The position numbers were made by a program, and so were the translations under genes. From NCBI GenBank assembly GCA_030632035.1, contig DAOVJZ010000106.1, positions 1 to 5,901 on the forward strand: a DNA stretch of 5,901 bases, given 5' to 3'. The stretch comes from Granulosicoccaceae bacterium. Its GTDB lineage: Bacteria; Pseudomonadota; Gammaproteobacteria; DAOVJZ01. Under the pieces are notes generated by a model that worked only from the letters and a program-made list of their open reading frames with translations, ran no database searches and was not told the DNA's origin. Below, piece by piece: positions 1 through 5,290 of this stretch (position 1 is its first letter; the number at the start of each line of letters is the position of its first letter).

Positions 1-18
1 ATTTAGTATTTAGAAAGT

Positions 19-279
19 TCAGGTGCCTGTGACCTGAAGTAATTTAGCTTTTTCCCACTCAGCCGGGGTATAGGCTTTGATGGTCAGCGCGTGCAACTCA
101 CCACTGGTGATTCTGTCTGTCACCGTGGCATAAACCATCTTTTGCTTGGCTACGAGAGATTTGCCCTCAAACTCAGGACTCACTACGACTGCATCAAAGT
201 GACTACCATCGCCCTGAACCGTTGCCTCACAACCGGGGATTCCCGCTTCTATCAGCATTTTGACTTCTTCTGGCTGCAT
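19..279 (-). CDS. ibaG: BolA-family protein IbaG
   Basis: An 86-residue BolA/IbaG-type protein, about the length of E. coli IbaG (84 aa). BolA-like proteins partner monothiol glutaredoxins and are tied to iron-sulfur handling; IbaG is also linked to acid stress and the envelope. Visible hallmarks are VQGDGSHF (residues 21-28), the FEGKS-V-KQ-VY segment (37-50) and the C-terminal ELHALTIKAYTPAEW (61-75), which carries the conserved H63 and is almost identical to E. coli IbaG in its last part. Cys17 could be an extra metal or cluster ligand (inference). The ATG is preceded by AGAGG about 10 nt upstream. It is the last gene of the minus-strand mla operon, 77 bp after mlaB; in E. coli murA follows, but that would lie outside the window. 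Identification is firm; the exact role in this organism is inferred. Confidence 0.95.
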   Translation of the reverse strand: MQPEEVKMLIEAGIPGCEATVQGDGSHFDAVVVSPEFEGKSLVAKQKMVYATVTDRITSGELHALTIKAYTPAEWEKAKLLQVTGT

Positions 280-356
280 GTTTACCGAACCTCTGGAAAT
301 ATGAAATTTTCAAAGGGGGGATCATATAAAAGAATGGGCTTAAACGCGAGCTATAG
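280..356 (-). other. mlaB-ibaG intergenic spacer
   Basis: A 77-bp gap, longer than the other gaps in this operon. It holds a perfect 10-bp palindrome AGCTATAGCT at 349-358 that overlaps the mlaB stop codon, a run of six G (315-320, plus strand) and AT-rich sequence. I see no convincing promoter or terminator, so ibaG is probably co-transcribed with mla, though a separate weak promoter is not excluded. Confidence 0.5.
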
Positions 357-674
357 CTATTTCTGGTAAAGAGGCAAAATACCGTCCAGATCACTTACCC
401 GTGCAATATCCAGCAATTGCTGGGGAATATTGGTGAAAAAAACCTGCTTTCCCGACTTTCTGGCATGCTTCATCCACTCCAGCAATACGACAATACCGGC
501 ACTATCGACGCGCAAAATACCGGAAAGATCGAGCACTATCTCCATCCCCTGTTTTGTTAGTGTCTCAATATCATCCTCAAGTTGAGAGACGGTATCAAAG
601 CTCAATATCCCGGTCAGGAGATAATGATTATTTTCCATCCGCTCAACGCGAATGTCTTGATGATTTTCAGACAT
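357..674 (-). CDS. mlaB: MlaB, STAS-domain subunit of the MlaFEDB lipid transporter
   Basis: A 105-residue single STAS-domain protein, close to the ~97 aa of E. coli MlaB. In the family it binds the ATPase MlaF on the cytoplasmic side and is needed for assembly and activity of MlaFEDB. The STAS signature is visible as VLDLSGILRVDSAG (about residues 47-60) followed by the helix IVVLLEWMKHARKSG. Ser58 of DSAG occupies the place of the functionally important Thr52 of E. coli MlaB (DTGG). The start has a GGAAG Shine-Dalgarno about 7 nt upstream. It lies 44 bp after mlaD, with no mlaC between, and 77 bp before ibaG. STAS proteins also serve as anti-sigma antagonists, but the mla context makes MlaB much the best reading. 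Confidence 0.93.
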   Translation of the reverse strand: MSENHQDIRVERMENNHYLLTGILSFDTVSQLEDDIETLTKQGMEIVLDLSGILRVDSAGIVVLLEWMKHARKSGKQVFFTNIPQQLLDIARVSDLDGILPLYQK

Positions 675-718
675 ACTGCTTCCAGATAATGACCATAAAG
701 AACATATTCTACGGGGAA

Positions 719-1219
719 CTAATTACTACTACTACTACTACTACCTTCTGAACTACCACCTTCTGACGCCTTGCTAAACAGGAATTGACCGATGACTTGT
801 TCCAGAACCAAGGCAGATTGGGTAATCTTTATCTCGTCCTTGTCGGCCAGATATTTCTCTTCTCCACCCGCTTCCAGACTGACATATTGCTCACCCAATA
901 GACCTGCCGTAAAAATACCAGCCGTAGTATCCATGGGTAACTTGTCATATGTTTTCTCGATATTCAGATGCACAACGGCTTCATAGGTTGTGTCATCAAA
1001 AGTGATTTCACCTACCCGGCCAATACGAACACCTGCCACAGTAACCGGTGCCGTCTTTTTCAAGCCTCCCACATTGTCAAAGCGGGCCGTTAACTCATAA
1101 CCCTCCACTTTGGAAAAGGTACTGATGTTACTAACCTTCATAGCAAGAACGAACAAGGCTGCAATACCACCTGCAATAAATAACCCTACCCATATCTCAA
1201 CGATTCGTGTTTGTATCAT
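719..1219 (-). CDS. mlaD: MlaD, MCE-domain substrate-binding subunit
   Basis: A 166-residue protein with one N-terminal membrane segment (about residues 9-28) and one MCE domain (about 38-117). In the family it forms a periplasmic hexameric ring on the MlaE permease that passes phospholipids. MCE features are RFDNVGGLKKTAPVTVAGVRIGRV (46-69, abbreviated: VGGL, VTVAGVRIG) and TAGLLGEQYVSLE (104-116). The following helix TQSALVLEQVIGQFLF (133-148) matches the pore-lining C-terminal helix of E. coli MlaD. The end is a disordered GGSSEG-Ser6-Asn tail encoded by a triplet repeat, shorter than the E. coli tail (183 aa total). The start has AGGAG at 1228-1232. It lies 19 bp after mlaE. The usual next gene, mlaC, is absent. 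Confidence 0.96.
   Translation of the reverse strand: MIQTRIVEIWVGLFIAGGIAALFVLAMKVSNISTFSKVEGYELTARFDNVGGLKKTAPVTVAGVRIGRVGEITFDDTTYEAVVHLNIEKTYDKLPMDTTAGIFTAGLLGEQYVSLEAGGEEKYLADKDEIKITQSALVLEQVIGQFLFSKASEGGSSEGSSSSSSN
725..742 (-). repeat. (AGT)6 triplet microsatellite at the mlaD 3' end
   Basis: Six exact ACT units on the plus strand, read as six AGT serine codons in mlaD just before its last Asn and stop. Upstream, the codons for Ser-Glu-Gly-Ser form a degenerate copy (about 743-766). Slippage would add or remove serines without breaking the frame. Confidence 0.9.
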
Positions 1220-1238
1220 ATTTTTTTCTCCTACCGAA

Positions 1239-2015
1239 TCATTCGAACATTAATGCCGTTAATACAAAGTCTACACTCAGAATAGCCAGTGAAGTATGAA
1301 CTACCGTACGTGTTGTCGCCCGGCTAACGCCCTCTGATGTTGGTATTGCATCATAACCTTCAAATACCGCAATCCAGGTTGCAACAACACCAAACACAAT
1401 ACTTTTGATAACACCGTTAAGGATATCATCTGACCAACTAATTTTGTCCTGCATTTGTGACCAAAAAGCGCCGGTATCAACACCCAGCAAACCAACACCA
1501 ACAAAATAACCACCCATAACACCTACTGCACTGAAGATGGCGGCCAATAGTGGCATTGAAATTATGCCCGCCATAAAACGTGGCGCAATAACACGAGACA
1601 TTGGATCAACGGCCATCATTTCCATACCGGAAAGTTGTTCTGTCGCCTTCATCAAACCAATTTCAGCCGTGAGTGCAGAACCAGCACGACCTGCAAACAA
1701 CAGTGCTGCCACAACCGGTCCCAGTTCGCGTACCAGTGACAAGGCAACCATGACACCCAATGACTCCTCTGCACCAAAATCAACCAGTGTATTATATCCT
1801 TGCAGGCCCAATACCATACCAACAAAAAGCCCTGATACAATGATGATCAATAACGACAGCACACCCACAACATACAGTTGCTGGATCACCAACCTGAAAC
1901 GTAAAATCAGTGTCGGCAATCCCAACAAGATATAGAAAAGAAATAAATTCCCGCGTCCCAAACGCTCAAAAAAGCTCAGGCCGGAACGACCAAGATAGCG
2001 CAACCAACTAATCAT
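1239..2015 (-). CDS. mlaE: MlaE, permease of the Mla phospholipid transporter
   Basis: A 258-residue integral membrane protein of the MlaE/YrbE permease family (E. coli MlaE is 260 aa). Two copies form the membrane core that receives lipid from or gives lipid to the MlaD ring. The N-terminal amphipathic region (residues 1-45, LGRSGLSFFERLGR) precedes hydrophobic segments at about 47-72, 88-108, 145-178, 203-219 and 240-257. The family signature runs SLVRELGPVVAALLFAGR (93-110), then AGSALTAEIGLMKATEQ and LSGMEMMAVDP (111-138), which contains the coupling helix that contacts MlaF. The start lies 3 bp beyond the mlaF stop; its AGGA Shine-Dalgarno (2022-2025) sits inside the mlaF end, suggesting translational coupling. 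No missing key segment is seen. Confidence 0.97.
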   Translation of the reverse strand: MISWLRYLGRSGLSFFERLGRGNLFLFYILLGLPTLILRFRLVIQQLYVVGVLSLLIIIVSGLFVGMVLGLQGYNTLVDFGAEESLGVMVALSLVRELGPVVAALLFAGRAGSALTAEIGLMKATEQLSGMEMMAVDPMSRVIAPRFMAGIISMPLLAAIFSAVGVMGGYFVGVGLLGVDTGAFWSQMQDKISWSDDILNGVIKSIVFGVVATWIAVFEGYDAIPTSEGVSRATTRTVVHTSLAILSVDFVLTALMFE

Positions 2016-2018
2016 GTT

Positions 2019-2837
2019 TTATCCTGTCCCCGAAATCAGGTCTTCCAGATAATCTTTCGCTGGATAGTGGAATGGCACAGGACCATCTGGCATACCATGT
2101 ATAAACTGTTTCACCCAGGATGAATCACTTTTGTTCAGCTGTTCAGGCGAACCATGGCCAATCACCTTGCCCTCTGAAATCACATAAATATAATCTGCAA
2201 TGGTCATCGTTTCCTGCACGTCATGAGAAACAACAACACTGGTCATATTCAGGGCATCATTTAGCAATCTGATTAATTGCACCAACACACCCATCGATAT
2301 GGGATCCTGCCCAGTAAAGGGTTCATCATACATAATCATCATGGGATCTAACGCAATAGCACGCGCCAATGCAACACGACGCGCCATACCACCGGACAAT
2401 TCATTCGGCATCAAATCACGCGCACCACGCAGTCCAACTGCTTCTAATTTCATCAATACCAGGGTACGGATCATGGATTCAGGAAATTTAGTGTGTTCCC
2501 TGACTGGAAACGCAACGTTTTCAAATACATTAAGATCAGTCAGCAATGCCCCGCTCTGAAACAGCATGCCCATACGTTTACGCAACTTATATAATTCTCT
2601 ATGACTCAACTCGGGGACATTGTGCCGATCCACATTAATAGTACCGGAGGCTGGCTTCAATTGACCGCCTATTAATCTCAATAAGGTTGTCTTACCCGAA
2701 CCACTGGGACCCATGATGGCCGTTATCTTGCCACGTAGGATATCAAGATCGACACCGTCAAAAATCTTTCGCCCGCCACGGGAAAAGTGCAGGTTACGAA
2801 TTTCGATAAGAGGGGTATCTTTATTATTATCTGACAT
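2019..2837 (-). CDS. mlaF: MlaF, ATPase of the Mla phospholipid transporter
   Basis: A 272-residue ABC ATPase that powers MlaFEDB at the cytoplasmic face. All motifs are intact: Walker A GPSGSGKTT (43-51), Q-loop Gln94 in MLFQSGALLTD, signature LSGGMARR (147-154), Walker B MMIMYDEP (166-173) and switch His205 in VVSHD. The segments KLEAVGLRG and ELSGGMARR and the C-terminal extension DGPVPFHYPAKDY (251-263) are typical of MlaF rather than of other ABC ATPases; in E. coli this extension reaches across to the neighbouring MlaF and binds near MlaB. First gene of the minus-strand operon, behind a good promoter, but with no clear Shine-Dalgarno (upstream is ACTCTAAATAAAA). The N-terminus aligns with E. 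coli MlaF, so the start is likely right. Confidence 0.97.
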   Translation of the reverse strand: MSDNNKDTPLIEIRNLHFSRGGRKIFDGVDLDILRGKITAIMGPSGSGKTTLLRLIGGQLKPASGTINVDRHNVPELSHRELYKLRKRMGMLFQSGALLTDLNVFENVAFPVREHTKFPESMIRTLVLMKLEAVGLRGARDLMPNELSGGMARRVALARAIALDPMMIMYDEPFTGQDPISMGVLVQLIRLLNDALNMTSVVVSHDVQETMTIADYIYVISEGKVIGHGSPEQLNKSDSSWVKQFIHGMPDGPVPFHYPAKDYLEDLISGTG

Positions 2838-2855
2838 TTTTATTTAGAGTTATTC

Positions 2856-2888
2856 AGACCCGGCTCCGTCCAGAGCCAGATTCGGTCT
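2856..2888 (-). promoter_or_regulatory. Inverted repeat / hairpin in the mlaF leader
   Basis: Inner arms GGCTC (2862-2866) and GAGCC (2873-2877) enclose a 6-nt loop; outer arms AGACC (2856-2860) and GGTCT (2884-2888) could extend it across an asymmetric bulge. The predicted mlaF transcription start (about 2883) falls inside the outer arm, so the RNA would carry mainly the inner hairpin at its 5' end. It could stabilise the mRNA or mark an operator; there is no U-tract, so it is not a terminator. Confidence 0.45.
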
Positions 2889-2889
2889 C

Positions 2890-2918
2890 ATTATATAGAT
2901 AGTTTGGTAACTAGTTAA
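2890..2918 (-). promoter_or_regulatory. Sigma70-type promoter for mlaFEDB-ibaG
   Basis: On the minus strand a perfect -10 TATAAT (2890-2895) lies 17 bp from a -35 TTAACT (2913-2918, 4 of 6 matches to TTGACA). It would start RNA near 2883, giving a leader of about 45 nt before the mlaF ATG. A consensus match only; no expression evidence. Confidence 0.6.
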
Positions 2919-2959
2919 AGCGACTATCACCACAAGCGACCAAAATAATATCAAACTAT
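2899..2959. repeat. 8-bp inverted repeat in the divergent region
   Basis: ATAGTTTG (2899-2906) is exactly reverse-complemented as CAAACTAT (2952-2959), 45 bp apart. The left arm lies in the mlaF promoter spacer, the right arm upstream of it. This may be two half-sites or chance in AT-rich DNA. Confidence 0.3.
2908..2917. promoter_or_regulatory. 10-bp palindrome over the mlaF -35 box
   Basis: TAACTAGTTA is a perfect palindrome that covers nearly all of the predicted -35 hexamer of the mlaF promoter. GATAGT (2898-2903) and ACTATC (2923-2928) flank it as a further, nearly symmetric inverted repeat. The position would suit a repressor operator; no family can be assigned. Confidence 0.35.
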
Positions 2960-3027
2960 TTATCGTTTTAGCTCATTCCTTACTAATTTTGAGTTAAAGA
3001 ATACAAAAATCCTGACCGATATTATCT

Positions 3028-3033
3028 TATAAT
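3028..3033 (+). promoter_or_regulatory. Candidate -10 box for the zinc-ribbon gene
   Basis: A perfect TATAAT on the plus strand, 53 bp before the ATG of the 61-aa gene. No good -35 lies 16-18 bp upstream (AAAAAT at the 17-bp position), so if real it is weak or activator-dependent. Confidence 0.4.
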
Positions 3034-3086
3034 CTGTTGGATTTCATGTTATATCAGTACGTTATCACATAATAAAGGCATGAGGT

Positions 3087-3272
3087 ATGGGTGAAGTCAT
3101 CAAGTTTAGTCAGCCCTCGGCAACACAAAAGAATAAGGGCAAGACATTGTGCAAGAGAGGATTTCACAAATGGGAAATCCAACAGGAAAAGAAATTTGAT
3201 GTAAAACAGGGCAAATTGGTAACTGTGTATCAATGCTCACGATGTGGGAATAAAAAAACAAAATTACTGTGA
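3087..3272 (+). CDS. Small zinc-ribbon-like protein, function unknown
   Basis: A 61-residue basic protein that I do not recognise as a named gene. It has Cys22 and His27 (CKRGFH) in the middle and Cys50 and Cys53 (CSRCG) near the end, joined by a charged linker ending in a KLVTVYQC strand. This C-X4-H...C-X2-C layout, followed by a lysine-rich end, would suit a single zinc-binding ribbon, resembling small DUF1660-like proteins; nucleic-acid binding is possible but not shown. No signal peptide or membrane segment. The ATG has TAAAGG about 8 nt upstream; an ATG 7 bp earlier (3080) runs into a stop after four codons. It sits alone between the divergent mlaF and mlaA, with 249 bp before it and 102 bp after. 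The RBS and patterned Cys/His residues support a real gene. Confidence 0.8.
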   Translation: MGEVIKFSQPSATQKNKGKTLCKRGFHKWEIQQEKKFDVKQGKLVTVYQCSRCGNKKTKLL

Positions 3273-3296
3273 TTGCGAAAAAAGCAATGCAATTTT

Positions 3297-3338
3297 AAGA
3301 TATACTGCGCCGCTAATAAGATATATTGCACGCACTAA
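3297..3338 (+). repeat. 21-bp imperfect tandem repeat upstream of mlaA
   Basis: Two adjacent units (3297-3317 and 3318-3338) share AAGATATAYTGC and, allowing small gaps, a GC-rich middle and CTAA-like end. The 21-bp period equals two helical turns, so both copies face the same side of the DNA. Each contains a -10-like hexamer (TATACT 3301-3306, TATATT 3322-3327), with poor -35 sequences. It probably includes the mlaA promoter and possibly regulator sites; this is inference. Confidence 0.45.
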
Positions 3339-3374
3339 AAAAGTACGGGTGTAATAATAAAAAGGAGAAAAACC

Positions 3375-4205
3375 ATGGACACGCTGGCTGCCCATAACCC
3401 AATTTGCAAAAGCAGAGCCTACACATTAATCAGTGTTTGTCTCTTTCTGCTTTCGGCCTGTACAACTGTGCCTTCCGATGTGCGTGATGAAATCGATCCA
3501 TTTGAAGGTTTTAATCGTAGCATGCATACCTTTAATGAAACTGTAGATGGCGTTTTATTAAAACCCGTTGCCATCGGTTACAATGCTGCTATGCCCAATT
3601 TTGCCAACAAGGGCGTAACCAATTTCTTCAGCAACATTGATGATGTTGTTGTGATGTTTAATGATCTGTTCCAGTTCAAATTTGCCCATGCTGGCCATGA
3701 TGCCGAACGTATTGGTATCAATAGCACTATTGGCCTGCTTGGATTTATTGATGTTGCCGGCATGTGGGATATTCCCAAACGTGACGAAGATTTCGGACAA
3801 ACACTAGGCTACTGGGGGCTGGAAACAGGGCCTTATCTGGTACTGCCGCTACTGGGTCCCAGTGATATTCGTGATGTATCAGGTCGTATTGTGGACAGCT
3901 TCATTGATCCAATTACATACGTACGGCCTATTGATTCACGCAATGGCCTGATGATTCTGGAAGCCATTGATATCCGTGCCGACCTGCTCAGTGCCAGCAA
4001 GGTATTTGAAGAGGCCGCACTTGACCCTTATTTATTCGCACGTGATGCCTATCTCCAGCGCCGGAAAAATCTGGTTCATGATGGTGAACCACCGCTTGAT
4101 GATATGTATGATGATTATGATGATGAGCCACTAGAAAGCACACCTGTATCAAGGAAAGCGCCGCCACCTGAAGATGTGCGATCACCGGAAGATCACGGCA
4201 AATAA
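3375..4205 (+). CDS. mlaA: MlaA (VacJ), outer-membrane lipoprotein of the Mla pathway
   Basis: A 276-residue lipoprotein precursor. Residues 1-28 form a signal peptide with lipobox LSAC, giving lipid-modified Cys29; Thr at +2 suits outer-membrane sorting. The MlaA domain follows (about 40-235): DPFEGFNRSMHTFN (41-54), NFFSNIDDVVVMFNDLFQFK (83-102), DFGQTLGYWGLETGPYLVLP (139-158) and LLGPSDIRD (159-167), ending near DPYLFARDAYLQRRKNLV. In the family MlaA forms a ring with porins in the outer membrane and removes misplaced phospholipid from the outer leaflet, handing it to MlaC. E. coli MlaA has 251 aa; here an acidic, proline-rich tail (about 238-276) is added. AAGGAG at 3362-3367 gives a strong RBS. 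Monocistronic by its own terminator. In E. coli mlaA lies elsewhere; here it is beside mlaF. Confidence 0.96.
   Translation: MDTLAAHNPICKSRAYTLISVCLFLLSACTTVPSDVRDEIDPFEGFNRSMHTFNETVDGVLLKPVAIGYNAAMPNFANKGVTNFFSNIDDVVVMFNDLFQFKFAHAGHDAERIGINSTIGLLGFIDVAGMWDIPKRDEDFGQTLGYWGLETGPYLVLPLLGPSDIRDVSGRIVDSFIDPITYVRPIDSRNGLMILEAIDIRADLLSASKVFEEAALDPYLFARDAYLQRRKNLVHDGEPPLDDMYDDYDDEPLESTPVSRKAPPPEDVRSPEDHGK
4098..4124 (+). repeat. GAT-rich triplet repeat in the mlaA tail
   Basis: Codons 242-250 read Asp-Asp-Met-Tyr-Asp-Asp-Tyr-Asp-Asp, with every Asp encoded by GAT, giving a degenerate triplet repeat. It lies in the acidic C-terminal extension beyond the MlaA domain and can vary in length without a frameshift. 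Confidence 0.75.
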
Positions 4206-4216
4206 GATATCCATTT

Positions 4217-4249
4217 AAAAAAACAGCGGGCTTTCCCCGCTGTTTTTTT
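4217..4249 (+). terminator. Intrinsic terminator after mlaA
   Basis: A perfect 14-bp inverted repeat: A7-CAGCGGG (4217-4230), loop CTTTC (4231-4235), CCCGCTG-T7 (4236-4249). The GC-rich hairpin core is followed by seven T, and the matching A-tract would let it act both ways. It lies 12 bp past the mlaA stop and separates mlaA from the yrbG group. Confidence 0.95.
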
Positions 4250-4283
4250 ATGTCAGCATGATTCTCCTGTATCATGGCATCAA

Positions 4284-4289
4284 TATAAT
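4284..4289 (+). promoter_or_regulatory. Candidate -10 box for the yrbG-kdsD operon
   Basis: A perfect TATAAT between the mlaA terminator and the yrbG start. The -35 position is poor (ATTCTC or TTCTCC). RNA would start near 4296, giving a leader of about 17 nt. The terminator just upstream means a promoter must exist in this 63-bp gap or close by. Confidence 0.5.
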
Positions 4290-4312
4290 CATTACCGGTC
4301 AAATAAAAACAA

Positions 4313-5278
4313 ATGTTACTGGCTTATAGCGCGATTGCGATTGGTTTTATCCTGCTTGCATGGGGAGCAGACAGATTTGTACTGGGTGCCTCTGCCATTG
4401 CCCGTAATCTGGGCATTTCACCACTCATTGTTGGACTCACTGTTGTCGCCTTTGGCACCTCTTTTCCGGAAATACTGATCTCAGGTGTTGCCGCATGGGA
4501 AGGCAATACCGGTCTTGCCATTGGTAATGCCATTGGCTCCAACATTGCCAATATTGGTCTGGTACTGGGCGCTACCACATTGATTATTCCGTTGACTGTT
4601 CATTCAGATACCTTACAGCGTGAGTTTCCCATTCTTTTTGTTGTCATGATATTCACATTGTTACTCTTGCTGGATAATGAGCTCGGACGCCTCGATGGGT
4701 TTCTGTTGATCACGGCCATGATAGTGATCTTGTACTGGATTGTAAGCCTGGCTATTCGCACACGTAAAACTGATCCTATCAAGGCTGAATTTGCGGTTGA
4801 GATCCCTTATCACATGCCAACTAAAAAGGCGGGAACACTGTTCCTTATTGGTCTGATCACATTATTCATCAGCTCGAAAATACTGGTCTGGGGTGCCATT
4901 ACTGTTGCCAAATCATTTGGTATCAGTGATCTGGTGATAGGACTGACTGTTGTTGCCATTGGCACCAGCTTGCCTGAACTGGCCGCCTCGATAATGAGTG
5001 CGATTAAAAAGGAACACGATATCGCCGTGGGCAATATTATTGGCTCCAATATGTTTAACCTGTTAGCGGTAATGGGCCTTGCCGGCATCATTCACCCTGC
5101 CTCTTTTGCACCCGAAGCACTATCACGAGATTATTTGTTAATGTTCGTACTGACTGCTGGCCTGTTTGCAATGGCCTATGGCTTTCGCCGTACCGGACAT
5201 ATCAATCGCTGGAAAGGCGGTATACTGCTACTGACCTGGATAGGTTATCTCATCTACCTATACCAAACATCGATTTAA
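4313..5278 (+). CDS. yrbG: YrbG-type calcium/sodium antiporter (CaCA family)
   Basis: A 321-residue integral membrane protein of the Ca2+/cation antiporter family, with two homologous halves. The alpha-1 repeat has GLTVVAFGTSFPE (41-53) and GNAIGSNIANIG (71-82); the alpha-2 repeat has GLTVVAIGTSLPE (210-222) and GNIIGSNMFNLL (240-251). The ion-binding acidic residues Glu53 and Glu222 are both present. About ten hydrophobic segments are visible, split by a cytoplasmic-type loop (about 148-172). Family members exchange Ca2+ for Na+ or H+; the actual ion here is not known. There is no Shine-Dalgarno before the ATG (upstream AATAAAAACAA), while the N-terminus is typical of the family, so the start is probably right. 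E. coli also has yrbG directly upstream of kdsD. An HMA gene follows after 12 bp. Confidence 0.95.
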   Translation: MLLAYSAIAIGFILLAWGADRFVLGASAIARNLGISPLIVGLTVVAFGTSFPEILISGVAAWEGNTGLAIGNAIGSNIANIGLVLGATTLIIPLTVHSDTLQREFPILFVVMIFTLLLLLDNELGRLDGFLLITAMIVILYWIVSLAIRTRKTDPIKAEFAVEIPYHMPTKKAGTLFLIGLITLFISSKILVWGAITVAKSFGISDLVIGLTVVAIGTSLPELAASIMSAIKKEHDIAVGNIIGSNMFNLLAVMGLAGIIHPASFAPEALSRDYLLMFVLTAGLFAMAYGFRRTGHINRWKGGILLLTWIGYLIYLYQTSI

Positions 5279-5290
5279 ATGAGGTAAGCA

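Noticed and set aside
280..356. Remnant of mlaC in the mlaB-ibaG gap
   Set aside because: 77 bp is too short to judge, no MlaC-like peptide is seen, and it is the wrong position for the usual mlaC slot.
91..369. Plus-strand ORF of 92 codons overlapping ibaG
   Set aside because: It lies antisense to a clear ibaG gene and has no recognisable domain; a shadow ORF.
1537..1935. Plus-strand ORF of 132 codons inside mlaE
   Set aside because: Its composition is rich in Ser/Thr/Pro/Ala from reading a membrane-protein gene backwards; mlaE on the other strand is unmistakable.
2838..3086. Small RNA or further small gene in the divergent intergenic region
   Set aside because: No ORF with an RBS and no promoter-hairpin-terminator set is seen; only promoter-like and symmetric elements.
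3272..3296. Hairpin ATTGC/GCAAT after the 61-aa gene as a terminator
   Set aside because: The stem is only 5 AT-rich base pairs, and the T-run is four bases and displaced; too weak to call.
3988..4302. Minus-strand ORF of 104 codons over the mlaA end and terminator
   Set aside because: It runs through the strong terminator and antisense to mlaA; its His-rich stretch is just the reverse reading of the GAT repeat.
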